Source of the DNA: CAYPOY01 sp964412395 | GTDB lineage: Bacteria > Chloroflexota > Anaerolineae > B4-G1 | NCBI GenBank assembly: GCA_964412395.1 | Contig: CAYPOY010000058.1 | Span: forward strand, 1 to 21,419 | DNA length: 21,419 bases | Reading direction: 5' to 3' | Part shown: in pieces, positions 4,786 through 12,136 of the stretch | Position numbering within the stretch: the first letter of the stretch is position 1 | Layout of the letters: each line of letters begins with the position of its first letter | Program-made: the position numbers and the translations under genes | Notes under the pieces: model-generated | The model's input: the letters and a program-made list of their open reading frames with translations, nothing else | Told to the model about the DNA's origin: nothing | Databases searched by the model: none

Positions 4786-7389
4786 ATTTTCGTCACCCCT
4801 TCCGTCTTCTTTGGCCTTCGGTTTCTCCACACCGTAGCGTGCCAGCAAGTCCAGAGCCACCTCCTCAGTAATGGCGTAAATGCTTCCCCGGCGGCTCCCC
4901 TTACTCACCCGTTCAAGCCCAAACTCCCGCAAGCGATACCCGACCCACTGTGGAGTCACGTCCGCGTGGTCATCCGCATCCATAAAATCGGCCATCGCAC
5001 CCCTGACTTCCTTCGGCGTGATATCGGGCTTGCCCTTCGTTGCCAACTTGTGTAGTGCCAGTACCACCGCCGTCTGCCAATCATCCAGATTGCCGATTTC
5101 AGCCTGCGCTGCCTTGCGTCTGGCATAATCCTGCACCAGTGTCAGCAATCCCTCAGCACCGCAACCATCCAGGTAGGCCGCAATCGCCAGCAGCGGTCGC
5201 CACAGTTCCGCCTGCCGGTTGGCCAACTCCTTTGCGCCCACCCCGCTCAGATACCCCTCGCGCACTCTGGTGAAGTGTTGCAGCGCGAAGTAGTACAACC
5301 CGTGCCGTGCCCTGGCCCAGTCCTCGCCGTATTCAGAGACGACCAGGTTGCCTTTGGGTCCGACCGTCCTGAGCATATTGATCAGGATACAGCGGCTCTC
5401 CAGTACGTCCTCCAGCCCCCGGATGCTAGCGATCATTTTCGGTCCGTAGACCTCGAACTCGACGACCCTGTGATCGTCCCCCTCGCAGCGGATCGCGGGA
5501 CTGCCCCGCTTGTAACCAGCGTTCAGCAACAGACGCAGATCGGCAGCAACCGGGTCTCTGGAATTGCTCAGGCGTTCGGCCTCATCTATGCCTAGCATCC
5601 CCCGCGTTGCCTGGACCACCCGGAACAGAGAGGCAGGAGAAATGTTGGAGGTGACCCGCCCGTTGAACGCCAACCGCGCCACCAGGTTGACTAACTTGGT
5701 TTTACCACTGTTCTTCGGTCCGGTCAGGGCGACGTAGGGGAAGGCCTCAAAAAGCGGGTACAGGTAAGTGCCCATCGTCCACATCGCCAACACGTCGCTC
5801 GTCCCTTTATCCCGGAAGTCGATGTACTCGTCCAGCAGCCGCTCGACCTCCACGTATACCTTCACTGGGTCCGCATCGTCTCCCTCGAGGTAGCTTTTCA
5901 CGTCTGAATACTCCCATCGCGTCGTGTTCCCCAGGATGGCCGGTGGATCACGTAAGATAACTGTACGCCCACCAATGTTCACCATCTGCTCACCATTGGC
6001 GGGAAACATCCGGTGATCGCTGGTCACCAGGTAGGGAAAATGGGTCAGCCGGCCACCTACTTTCGCCAGCAAGGGGATGGTCACAACTGCCAGCCCATCT
6101 ATGAAATCTAGAGCCGGGGCGATAACAGGGTACTGCCCCTCCAGCACCTCGGCGGGGACGTGTTCATCCGCCCTCGCCTTCTTCACTGCCTTTAGAAGAC
6201 CGTTGAAATCCCGTGCCCCAATCTCTTCCAGCGCCCCAATCACACGTCCCTTGTAGCGAGCAAGCGCGAGGGGCGACAGTTGCGCCAGGAGAGGGAAAAG
6301 GGCTTCGATAGCCTTGTCCCGTGCCGCGCCCTGGGCCGCCGCCGCTTTCTCGATTTGCAGGTCGAGCCAGCAGCGAGCCGCGTCCAGCAACTCCCGGAAG
6401 CCCTCGGCAGTCGCCCCATCCTGCGCCCAGGCATTCACGTCAGCCACCTGGTCGGGCAGCGCCACCACGCGCAGGAGTGGCTCCACAGCCCCAGCCAGGC
6501 CCGCCACGTTGGTGTGCCCGTCCCCATCCGGGACGACGTAAACCACTGCGCTGCGCTCGACGTGCCGCTCGATGCGGCCGGCCAGGTCGCCGCTCAGTCC
6601 CGACCCGGCCAGCGCCAGCGCGGGGAAGCCCCACCCGCCGAGTGTCACTGCGTCCGCCTGTCCCTCGACGATGATCACCTCCTCGGCCCGAATTGAATAG
6701 GGGGCATTGAGGTACGGGTGTTTCGGGCCGGCCAGGTCGGAGGGTGGGTTGTAGTGGTGTTTACCTTCGATTGACCGTCCGGCCAGGTAGACGATACGCC
6801 CACCGTCGCGGTGGACGTAGACGATGGCCCCGCCGACCTTCCCCGCCCACCGGTTCAGCGTCTCGATCACCTTCTGCGCCCGCTCATCGCCCAGATCGGG
6901 GACAGGTCCGCCGTTGGCGTAGCCCAGTCTCTCAGTACGGATCGTCTCATCCGACCAGGCCCGCTCGTGGGCATAGGCCAGCCCCGCCGGGGTCTCCCGG
7001 AGGCGGGACGCGAAGAAATGGGCGGCCAGAGCCAGCGCGTCCTCGGACTCGCGCCGCTCGTGCACCGCCGCCTCCTGCTCGGGTGTCCAGTCGGGTTTGG
7101 GGATGCCGGTTCGCTGCGCCAGTTCGTCAAGGGTTGTGCGGAAATCGAGCCCGTCCCGCTGCATCAGCCAGTCGAAGGCATCACCGTGCCAGCCACACCC
7201 GAAACAATGCGCATGGTCGGCGTAAATCGCCAGGCTGGGGTTGTGGTCGTCGTGCCGGGGGCAGCGCACCATCACGGGCCGCCCGTCTGGACGGCGCGGC
7301 AGCGGCCCTACCGTTTCCTCGATGAGGGCGGTGAAGTCAATATTCTCACGTACCTGCTCGATGTAGTTCTTCCAAATCTCTGCCGTCAT
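4777..7389 (-). CDS. Primase/helicase: CHC2 zinc finger, Toprim and P-loop ATPase
   Basis: An 870-residue replication protein. The start ATG at 7389 follows GGAGG with seven bases between; an earlier TTG at 7410 is less likely. Residues 43-65 form a CHC2-type zinc finger (CPRH then CFGC), the DNA-binding part of DnaG primases. A Toprim fold follows with EGQADA at 242-247 and PDGDG at 287-291, the metal-binding Glu and Asp motifs. A second half carries a P-loop ATPase: Walker A GPKNSGKT at 557-564, Walker B MLGIDEAE at 598-605 and a KMIASI sensor-like strand about 70 residues later. The C-terminal end looks like a winged helix (DVTPQWVGYRLREFGL). Such fusions prime and unwind DNA for phage, plasmid and satellite replication. 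Its neighbours are an RHH regulator and an antisense RNA upstream, and the phased palindrome immediately downstream. Confidence 0.9.
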   Translation of the reverse strand: MTAEIWKNYIEQVRENIDFTALIEETVGPLPRRPDGRPVMVRCPRHDDHNPSLAIYADHAHCFGCGWHGDAFDWLMQRDGLDFRTTLDELAQRTGIPKPDWTPEQEAAVHERRESEDALALAAHFFASRLRETPAGLAYAHERAWSDETIRTERLGYANGGPVPDLGDERAQKVIETLNRWAGKVGGAIVYVHRDGGRIVYLAGRSIEGKHHYNPPSDLAGPKHPYLNAPYSIRAEEVIIVEGQADAVTLGGWGFPALALAGSGLSGDLAGRIERHVERSAVVYVVPDGDGHTNVAGLAGAVEPLLRVVALPDQVADVNAWAQDGATAEGFRELLDAARCWLDLQIEKAAAAQGAARDKAIEALFPLLAQLSPLALARYKGRVIGALEEIGARDFNGLLKAVKKARADEHVPAEVLEGQYPVIAPALDFIDGLAVVTIPLLAKVGGRLTHFPYLVTSDHRMFPANGEQMVNIGGRTVILRDPPAILGNTTRWEYSDVKSYLEGDDADPVKVYVEVERLLDEYIDFRDKGTSDVLAMWTMGTYLYPLFEAFPYVALTGPKNSGKTKLVNLVARLAFNGRVTSNISPASLFRVVQATRGMLGIDEAERLSNSRDPVAADLRLLLNAGYKRGSPAIRCEGDDHRVVEFEVYGPKMIASIRGLEDVLESRCILINMLRTVGPKGNLVVSEYGEDWARARHGLYYFALQHFTRVREGYLSGVGAKELANRQAELWRPLLAIAAYLDGCGAEGLLTLVQDYARRKAAQAEIGNLDDWQTAVVLALHKLATKGKPDITPKEVRGAMADFMDADDHADVTPQWVGYRLREFGLERVSKGSRRGSIYAITEEVALDLLARYGVEKPKAKEDGRGDENAN

Positions 7390-7403
7390 CTCGCTACCTC
7401 CTC

Positions 7404-7433
7404 TTGACAAGGTCTACCAACTCATGATAAGAT
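7404..7433 (+). promoter_or_regulatory. Plus-strand promoter in the primase leader
   Basis: TTGACA (7404-7409), an 18-base spacer ending in TGA, then TAAGAT (7428-7433): a consensus -35 with an extended -10. It points away from the primase gene toward a hairpin terminator 40 bases on, so it should make a short transcript. Its -35 box overlaps the primase ribosome binding site. Confidence 0.6.
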
Positions 7434-7439
7434 TAGGAC

Positions 7440-7498
7440 GCAACGGGCAGTCGTCAGCCCGCTGCCTCCCCACCGCCCGGTCCCCGCCGGGCGGTTTT
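7440..7498 (+). ncRNA. Predicted ~60-nt antisense RNA to the primase leader
   Basis: Start (about 7440) and end are set by the promoter at 7404-7433 and by a perfect terminator: a 9-bp GC-rich stem (7472-7480 with 7487-7495, loop TCCCCG) followed by TTTT. A first hairpin, CGGGC/GCCCG (7444-7448 with 7457-7461), has an 8-base loop suited to kissing contacts. The RNA is complementary to the mRNA between the RHH regulator gene and the primase binding site. This is the arrangement of counter-transcribed RNAs that set plasmid copy number. No protein is encoded. Function is inferred from position and structure only. Confidence 0.6.
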
Positions 7499-7507
7499 CA
7501 CATCAAC

Positions 7508-7762
7508 CTACCGCGATTCCCGGTCCGCCTCCTGGTTAGCGCCCCCCAAGCCGCTGCCGGCGGCGGTCACTTTCGATCTGGTGGTTTTCCCAGTCGCTTC
7601 CACCCCCGCGCTCCCTGCTTCCACTCGAGCAGCGGCAGTGCGCAAAACGTCGAGCAGCACATGTTCAACCCGCGTGCCCTCGCCCCGAGCTATGCGCTCC
7701 AACAGTTTGAAGTCCGCCCGGTCAAGCCGGACGGCTACATAAATGCTCAGCTGCGCAGACAT
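7508..7762 (-). CDS. Ribbon-helix-helix-like regulator upstream of primase
   Basis: An 84-residue protein. The first half, LSIYVAVRLDRADFKLLERIARGEGTRVEHVLLDVLRTA, fits a ribbon-helix-helix (CopG/Arc) fold: a short strand followed by two helices joined by a GEGTR turn. The second half is a Gly/Ala/Lys-rich, probably disordered tail. Positioned directly upstream of the primase gene in the same direction, it may act like CopG-type proteins that hold down replication gene transcription. The predicted antisense RNA lies between the two genes, so the region could combine protein and RNA copy control. Confidence 0.7.
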   Translation of the reverse strand: MSAQLSIYVAVRLDRADFKLLERIARGEGTRVEHVLLDVLRTAAARVEAGSAGVEATGKTTRSKVTAAGSGLGGANQEADRESR

Positions 7763-7775
7763 CTGATACCCCCAG

Positions 7776-7806
7776 AAATCAAAAATCCTGGCCGTTTGCC
7801 AGGATT
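7776..7806 (-). terminator. Intrinsic terminator after the 7876-8583 gene
   Basis: A perfect 9-bp stem AATCCTGGC/GCCAGGATT (7784-7792 with 7798-7806) is followed on the minus strand by TTTGATTT. It separates the unknown cargo gene from the RHH-primase unit. TATAGT just upstream on the minus strand might be a weak -10 for the RHH gene. Confidence 0.75.
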
Positions 7807-7875
7807 ACTATACACCAAAATTCCCTACCATGGTTCACAAAATGGGGGGGGCGAAAATGTTTTAAGGTTTTCGGC

Positions 7876-8583
7876 TCAATTCTGTGGTCTCATAAGCGTC
7901 TTCAGTCGTTGGATTGCCGTAGAGACAGCTTGTTCGCTTACTTTTATCGCTCCTTCGTCGCCTGATATCTCTGCCCACTCGATGGCGGCTTTAACCTCTG
8001 AGCAACCCTCCCTCTGCACCCGCCGGTACAGGTACTTGTGGAATTGAAACTGTGGGCTCGCTTTGTAGCGCTGGTGATCGAAGTTGTCTTCAAGAAAACC
8101 CTCCCACTTCTCAAGCTGGGATGTCACGGTGTCATAGAGAGCACCCCAGTCCTTGCGTGTGATGTGGACGTTCAGACCTTCAATGGTGATCGTAAGTTCC
8201 TTTTCCACCGACACCTCAACTACTACGTGTGCCCCAGGGCTTAGCACATAGTTGAGAAAGCCATAATCGTCAGTCAGAATCAGATGCTGCAGGGCAGCGT
8301 TCAAAACAAAGCTTCGGGGCAGTCTGTAACGCCATATCAGGTATTTTATATACTCGACGAACGGATCACTGTTGTCCTCCTCAGTGCGATTCATCCAGGG
8401 TATTTTGCGTAGTCGCTCTGCCCGTTGAGACCTCCGCTCCTCATCCCAGGCTTTTGCCTCATCGAAGGAGAAGCCACTCTCCGATATTCTCAGGAGGGCA
8501 CGTCCATGCTTGACGTCCTTCTCAAACCAGGGATTGACATCTAGTAGGGCTACCCGTTGCCAGCGTTTATCTGCTTCATACAC
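7876..8583 (-). CDS. Unknown 235-residue cargo protein
   Basis: The GTG at 8583 follows AAGGAGG with seven bases between, so I prefer it to the longer frame starting at 8682, whose extra residues overlap a palindrome and look non-coding. The protein is soluble, rich in Trp, Arg, Glu and Asp. It has a basic helical segment (AWDEERRSQRAERLRKIPWM), a central region with LILTDDYGFLNYVLSPGAHVVVEV and a helical C-terminus (AIKVSEQAVSTAIQRLKTLM) that could be a helix-turn-helix. I recognise no family. It stands alone between a terminator and a toxin-antitoxin pair, in a typical cargo slot, and its DNA is less GC-rich than its neighbours. A defence function is possible but unsupported. Confidence 0.6.
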   Translation of the reverse strand: MYEADKRWQRVALLDVNPWFEKDVKHGRALLRISESGFSFDEAKAWDEERRSQRAERLRKIPWMNRTEEDNSDPFVEYIKYLIWRYRLPRSFVLNAALQHLILTDDYGFLNYVLSPGAHVVVEVSVEKELTITIEGLNVHITRKDWGALYDTVTSQLEKWEGFLEDNFDHQRYKASPQFQFHKYLYRRVQREGCSEVKAAIEWAEISGDEGAIKVSEQAVSTAIQRLKTLMRPQN

Positions 8584-8624
8584 AAAACCGCCTCCTTCTT
8601 GACGGAAGCGGCTTGCTGTGTTAT

Positions 8625-8640
8625 CCTGACTTCTGTCAGG
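8625..8640. promoter_or_regulatory. Palindrome upstream of the cargo gene
   Basis: CCTGAC-TTCT-GTCAGG, a perfect 6-bp inverted repeat about 40 bases before the GTG at 8583. Its position suits an operator; no good -10/-35 pair was found next to it. Confidence 0.4.
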
Positions 8641-8706
8641 CCGCTCCCATCGGTCTGATCGTCGCCCCAGGTGTTGGCTCACCGTGGGGCTTCTCTGTTC
8701 TACCGG

Positions 8707-9018
8707 CTACGTTTTCTGCCCGGCTGCCGGCGCTTCCTCCAGCGGCACGATCCGCACCTCCAGGTGACCATCCAGTGCCTCGACCACGCGCCGCAGAAAG
8801 GATAGCTTTGGCTCAATCTTCCCGCTCTCCAGCCGGGCGATGCTGGGCTGCTTCGTGCCGACCAATTCGGCCAGTCGCTCCTGGGTCAGCCCACGCATAA
8901 TGCGCAGTCGCGCCACCTGGTAGGCTGGTTCCAGTTCCTCGGTCGCAGCCCGAAACTCTGGATCCTGCATTTGCTCGATTTCCCAGTCCTCGAAACGCAC
9001 GTTAGGTTTTGTACTCAT
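8707..9018 (-). CDS. XRE-family antitoxin (HigA-like)
   Basis: A 103-residue protein whose ATG at 9018 overlaps the toxin stop as ATGA. Residues about 35-90 form a lambda-Cro/XRE helix-turn-helix: VARLRIMRGLTQERLAELVGTKQPSIARLESGKIEPKLSFLRRVVEALDGHLEV. The N-terminal about 30 residues (FEDWEIEQMQDPEFRAA) are the toxin-neutralising type of extension seen in HigA-like antitoxins. Toxin first, antitoxin second is the usual higBA order. It probably binds the palindrome inside the promoter at 9393-9420 to repress the pair. In a mobile element such pairs act in stabilisation or phage defence. Confidence 0.87.
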   Translation of the reverse strand: MSTKPNVRFEDWEIEQMQDPEFRAATEELEPAYQVARLRIMRGLTQERLAELVGTKQPSIARLESGKIEPKLSFLRRVVEALDGHLEVRIVPLEEAPAAGQKT

Positions 9019-9380
9019 TTCCCTCTCTCCAGAAACTCGGTCATCCGTCGCTCGGCCGTGGCAATTTCCCGCATTGGTGTCTTGCGCGACTTTTTGCGGA
9101 AAGCGTGCAACACGATAAACCGCTCCCCTGTGTGGGCAAAGTAAAACAGCCGGATAGGTCCCGCCCGCAACTCCCACAGTCCCCGGTACCCTGACACGGG
9201 CCGGGCGTGTGGCATTTGCAGTAATACGCCAAACTCTCGCAACAAACGCAGCATGTTACGCACCTTGGCCCGCTCCCGCACCGGCAGTCCGCCGATGAAT
9301 TCGACCACCGCGCTCTTGCCTCGTGCGTCAGTGTAGAACTCGATTACCCAGTTGGATCCTCGTCTGATCATCGGCGTCAT
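9015..9380 (-). CDS. RelE/HigB-type toxin (Gp49-like family)
   Basis: A 121-residue basic protein with the pattern of the phage-derived Gp49-like/HigB toxin family: FYTDARGKSAVVEFIGGLP, then helical RAKVRNMLRLLREFG, RPVSGYRGLWELRAGPIRLFYFAHTGERFIVLHAFRKKSRKTP and a closing helix AERRMTEFLERGK. The ELR...IRLFYF and HAFRKKSRKTP segments are diagnostic. Family members are ribosome-dependent or free mRNA nucleases. The ATG at 9380 lies only about 6 bases from the expected transcription start, so the mRNA is nearly leaderless; an internal ATG at 9371 is an alternative. Confidence 0.88.
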   Translation of the reverse strand: MTPMIRRGSNWVIEFYTDARGKSAVVEFIGGLPVRERAKVRNMLRLLREFGVLLQMPHARPVSGYRGLWELRAGPIRLFYFAHTGERFIVLHAFRKKSRKTPMREIATAERRMTEFLERGK

Positions 9381-9392
9381 CGTCGCACACCT

Positions 9393-9420
9393 ATTATAAC
9401 TCTATCGTTATGAGTGTCAA
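9393..9420 (-). promoter_or_regulatory. Consensus promoter of the toxin-antitoxin pair with internal operator
   Basis: On the minus strand TTGACA (9415-9420), a 16-base spacer, then TATAAT (9393-9398). ATAAC (9396-9400) and GTTAT (9407-9411) form an inverted repeat overlapping the -10 and spacer, a likely site for autorepression by the XRE antitoxin. Confidence 0.85.
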
Positions 9421-9530
9421 GTGTCCGTGTCCCACCGTCCCCCTCAGTGATCCTTGCTTCTATGCCCGGTTCGCACGGTCGGGGTGGCGGGCTATACGTC
9501 TGTTAAAGGTACGGTTTCTCGCGGAAAACG

Positions 9531-9737
9531 TTACTCGCCCGCCCTCGCCCCCAGGTCCACCGGCGCCGGCAGATCCAGCGTCGTGCTATCGATCCCCAGC
9601 GCATCCGCCAGGTAGAGCATCCCCGTCACCCAGCCCAACTTGAACTGTTGGGGGACCTCCCCCAGGTTCAGCACCGCATACTGAAGCGCCACCGCGTGCC
9701 TGAACTCCTCCACTGTAAATGTCTCCTCGTCCTGCAT
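9531..9737 (-). CDS. Small acidic protein after the second recombinase
   Basis: A 68-residue protein whose ATG at 9737 follows GGGAGATGTAGGCAG. The sequence (FTVEEFRHAVALQYAVLNLGEVP, then GWVTGMLYLADALGID) is mostly helical with an acidic start; no family recognised. It lies 31 bases after the recombinase stop and is probably cotranscribed with it. Confidence 0.55.
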   Translation of the reverse strand: MQDEETFTVEEFRHAVALQYAVLNLGEVPQQFKLGWVTGMLYLADALGIDSTTLDLPAPVDLGARAGE

Positions 9738-9768
9738 CTGCCTACATCTCCCTTCTCCCGCCCCCAGG

Positions 9769-10812
9769 TCAGAGGTCCATCGCCGCCTGCTTAAACAGCC
9801 CGGCCAGATCGAACGTGTACACCGCCGGCGCTCTCCTCGTATCGGCGTCCAGCGTGCCGATGTAACCCAGTGTGGTCTTGACGCCGGCGTGCCCGAGGTT
9901 CTGTTGGATCGCCACCAGGTCGACGCCGGCCTCGTACAGTCGCCGCGCATAGGTCCTCCGCAAATCGTGTGGCTTGACGGTTACCAGCTTCCCATTCACC
10001 GCCACGGGATAACTGCCGACAACGTATTGGATCGCCCGCACACTCAGCCGGCCAGGGCGTAGCCGGCTGCCGCCTTTGTACAGTCCACGAAAGACGTGAC
10101 CCTCGGTGATGCCGGTCGTGCTCCTCCAGGCATCCACCACGGCCAGCACCCACGATAACTCGCCGTAGGGGATTAACCGCTCCTTACAGCCCTTCCCCTC
10201 CCGCACGTGCAGCGCCAGCTCGCCGCCCAACCGTTGCCGGAGATCCCGCACCTCGAGCGCCGACAGCTCCGCCTCTCGGACCCCGGTACACAGCATCAGC
10301 GCGATGACGGCCGTATCCCGCAGACCCTGCAGAGTTCCCAGGCCGGGCGCCGCCATCAGCGCCGAGGCTTGCTTACTCGTCAGCCGCAACTGGTCAGTGT
10401 CGGGGCGGTCCTGCGACATCCGGACCTGGACCCGAGTAACGTTGGGGTCCACCCCGTTTTTGATCCTCGTGGTCAATTCGTCCACGAATGCCTTGCGGTT
10501 TGCCGGCGTGTCCCCCTGACCGGTGTCCTGGAGAGCTCGGGCGCTCAGAGCATATAGGGCATCCCTGGTGGCATTATCCTGGAGGAGCGCCCGGTAACGG
10601 GCCCGGATCGTGGACAGGTGGCCGCTCACCGTCGCCGGGGCCAGCGTCTTCAGCAGATGATCCCTGTAGGCTGCCAGGTCGGGCTCGTGCCAGGGTCGCC
10701 CCTGGGTGGTCATCCACCGGTCAAACTTGCCTAGCCTGTAACGGGCGTCCCGTCCGGCGTCGGGCGGTACAATGGCGGTCGTGCCGGTAGTCAGTGCTTT
10801 GGGTGTGTTCAT
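9769..10812 (-). CDS. Second tyrosine recombinase (XerC/D-like)
   Basis: A 347-residue recombinase. The N-terminal core-binding domain (about 25-130) precedes the catalytic domain, with Arg in CTGVREAEL, Lys in EGKGCKERL, His/Arg in KPHDLRRTYA, His in NLGHAGVKTT and Tyr in LGYIG. A Gly-Gly-Ser-Arg-Leu-Arg loop replaces the usual short linker before the HxxR box. The start ATG at 10812 follows GAGGGGGACAGG. It is not next to the tRNA-Lys site and is only distantly similar to the integrase, so it probably has a separate job: resolving multimers or tandem copies, or acting at the palindrome just upstream (10828-10859). It may also be left from an older insertion. Confidence 0.92.
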   Translation of the reverse strand: MNTPKALTTGTTAIVPPDAGRDARYRLGKFDRWMTTQGRPWHEPDLAAYRDHLLKTLAPATVSGHLSTIRARYRALLQDNATRDALYALSARALQDTGQGDTPANRKAFVDELTTRIKNGVDPNVTRVQVRMSQDRPDTDQLRLTSKQASALMAAPGLGTLQGLRDTAVIALMLCTGVREAELSALEVRDLRQRLGGELALHVREGKGCKERLIPYGELSWVLAVVDAWRSTTGITEGHVFRGLYKGGSRLRPGRLSVRAIQYVVGSYPVAVNGKLVTVKPHDLRRTYARRLYEAGVDLVAIQQNLGHAGVKTTLGYIGTLDADTRRAPAVYTFDLAGLFKQAAMDL

Positions 10813-10827
10813 CCTGTCCCCCTCGCT

Positions 10828-10859
10828 TTATTGCGTAGTCTGGCTATTCTACGCAGTAA
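10828..10859. promoter_or_regulatory. 11-bp inverted repeat upstream of the second recombinase
   Basis: Arms 10828-10838 and 10849-10859 pair with one mismatch around a 10-base centre (core GCGTAG...CTACGC). It lies 16 bases before the recombinase start codon. Two inverted 11-bp arms resemble a Xer/dif-type recombination site, though the usual centre is 6-8 bases. An operator is the alternative. Confidence 0.5.
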
Positions 10860-10992
10860 TTTAATCTCATCTTAGCACACCCGTTCTACCCCTGTCAACC
10901 CTCGTCCCGCTTCCGCGTCAGCCGTTCCCATACCACCGCGCAGCCCGGCGCCAGGACCCCTGTGCCGAGCGGCCGTCGCGACGGGCTTCCTC

Positions 10993-11366
10993 GTCGCCAC
11001 ATCCGGCCCATCGTCGGTGGTGACAATCCTGGCCACCAGGTCGGCCTGAGTTGTCGCCATCTCCTGCACCTGGTGGTGACAATGCCGGTCTGGCCACTGC
11101 CGGCCATCGCTATTCACGTCGCCACCTGCACCTGGTGGTGACACAGGCCACCACCGCGGTCACCTACGTAGCCAATCCCCGTCGCCATTCCTTCCTCGAG
11201 TTCGTGGTGACACCTCTCCGTGATCATCAGCAGTCGAGAGTGTGACGTCGCCACATCCTGCACCTGGTGGCGACAATTCTGGATCCCTGGCCAGGCCGCT
11301 GTGTCATCACCAGGTGCACCAGGTGGTGACAGGATCTCTCGCCAGCGACGTCGCCTTTGTCGCCAC
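10993..11366. repeat. Array of inverted repeats with ~60-bp period
   Basis: Seven GTCGCCAC/T-type half sites start at 10993, 11053, 11118, 11181, 11247, 11303 (GTCATCAC) and 11359. Each of the first six is followed by its inverse GGTGGTGACA (ends 11025, 11081, 11143, 11212, 11275, 11331). Intervals are 60, 65, 63, 66, 56 and 56 bases. Three units share CTGCACCTGGTGG between the arms, which themselves differ in spacing. Spacers are unrelated. No protein gene fits in the region (10861-11367). Candidates are a partition centromere for ParA/RHH, a recognition array for the FtsK-like pump (as clt repeats serve TraB in actinomycete elements), or a second origin. Confidence 0.85.
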
Positions 11367-11367
11367 G

Positions 11368-11814
11368 TCACCGGGGTTCGGGCCGGCCATCCTCTCCCAC
11401 CCTATAACCCAACAGGCCGTAGAAACTGCGCAAGTGGTAGCCGCAGGATGAGAGGCTGTGTCCGGTCTTCGCCATCTGCGCCTCCAGTTCGCATCGTTCC
11501 GCCTCACGTGTCATGGCCGCCCGAGCCGCCGCTATCTTGTTGTGGTCGCTCCCGACGTAGACACGCAGCCGATCACCAGGTGGGGGCGTGCCGTGCATCG
11601 GGCACTCCTGATCAATCGAGTGCAGAATGTAGAGTTTGGGGACCCGGGCAGGATGGTCTCTGTCCCGCCAGTACTCGCGCCCTGTGCACGTCCTCCCATC
11701 CAGGCCCCTTAATTCCTCCTGGAGGTGGACCAGGTCATTAAGCCGCTGTCGTATCGCCTCCTCACAACCGGCCGCCATGACCAGCAGCCACTCAAAGTTT
11801 GTTTCCACCGGCAT
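11368..11814 (-). CDS. Unknown protein next to the repeat array
   Basis: A 148-residue soluble protein. The ATG at 11814 lies two to three bases after GAGGAGG; a longer start at 11883 would put the flanking GTGGTGACA sites inside the gene. The N-terminal half is a helical segment (FEWLLVMAAGCEEAIRQRLNDLVHLQEELRGL). The middle has CTGREYW and CPMHGTPPPGD, and the C-terminal half is basic and helical (HNKIAAARAAMTREAERCELEAQ). No family recognised. The same 9-mer as in the adjacent array flanks its promoter region as an inverted pair (11826-11834 and 11872-11880). A protein that binds the array and controls its own gene would fit, but this is inference. Confidence 0.55.
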   Translation of the reverse strand: MPVETNFEWLLVMAAGCEEAIRQRLNDLVHLQEELRGLDGRTCTGREYWRDRDHPARVPKLYILHSIDQECPMHGTPPPGDRLRVYVGSDHNKIAAARAAMTREAERCELEAQMAKTGHSLSSCGYHLRSFYGLLGYRVGEDGRPEPR

Positions 11815-11825
11815 TTCCTCCTCGC

Positions 11826-11880
11826 GTGGTGACAGACCCCCTGTGCCTGATGGCTGGATCGCCCACTCCTGTGTCACCAC
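11826..11880. promoter_or_regulatory. Extra inverted pair of the array motif
   Basis: GTGGTGACA (11826-11834) and TGTCACCAC (11872-11880), orientation reversed relative to the array at 10993-11366, sit just upstream of the ATG at 11814. They would suit an operator for the factor that binds the array. Confidence 0.45.
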
Positions 11881-11898
11881 CACTCACCGCCTCGCGTC

Positions 11899-11933
11899 TG
11901 CCCCTCACCCGCGATAGCACAAGGTGAGGGGCA
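11899..11933. other. Strong intergenic hairpin
   Basis: An 11-bp perfect stem TGCCCCTCACC/GGTGAGGGGCA (11899-11909 with 11923-11933) with a 13-base loop, between the genes ending at 11945 and starting at 11814. There is no T-run on either side, so it is a structured spacer or protein site rather than a clear intrinsic terminator. Confidence 0.5.
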
Positions 11934-11944
11934 GGGCCGGCCGG

Positions 11945-12136
11945 TCAATCGGTGATAGAGTCGCAGGTGCTCTGCTTCTCCAGGTCTACCGGTGTCAGCA
12001 GGAGCCGTCCCTTGACAGCCTCGTAATGTTCAGAGCAGAGACAAATCACACTGTCGGCTTCGCTGCCGAAACGGTAGGCCTTGCCAGGTTTGCCGCACAC
12101 CAGGCATACTCTGATTTGCTCCTTTTGTTCCTTCAT
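11945..12136 (-). CDS. Small Cys-rich, probably zinc-binding protein
   Basis: A 63-residue protein with CLVCGKPG near the start and CLCSEHYEAV about 20 residues later, a layout typical of small zinc fingers (CxxC...CxxH). It starts at ATG 12136 behind GGAG with 11 bases between. The C-terminus is short and polar. It is likely a nucleic-acid-binding or structural accessory protein; no specific family is recognised. Confidence 0.65.
   Translation of the reverse strand: MKEQKEQIRVCLVCGKPGKAYRFGSEADSVICLCSEHYEAVKGRLLLTPVDLEKQSTCDSITD

Noticed and set aside
6744..7407. Plus-strand frames opposite the primase N-terminus
   Set aside because: They lie opposite the CHC2 and Toprim motifs of the primase and have no start signals.
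7472..7498. Terminator of the RHH gene on the minus strand
   Set aside because: The T-run follows the stem only on the plus strand; on the minus strand the hairpin is followed by a G-rich stretch.
8584..8682. N-terminal extension of the cargo protein to 8682
   Set aside because: The extension crosses a palindrome, has no binding site, and the GTG at 8583 has AAGGAGG at ideal spacing.
10993..11366. CRISPR array
   Set aside because: Spaced repeats with unrelated spacers, but the conserved parts are only short inverted half sites with variable internal spacing. True CRISPR repeats are 23-40 bases and nearly identical, and no cas operon is present.
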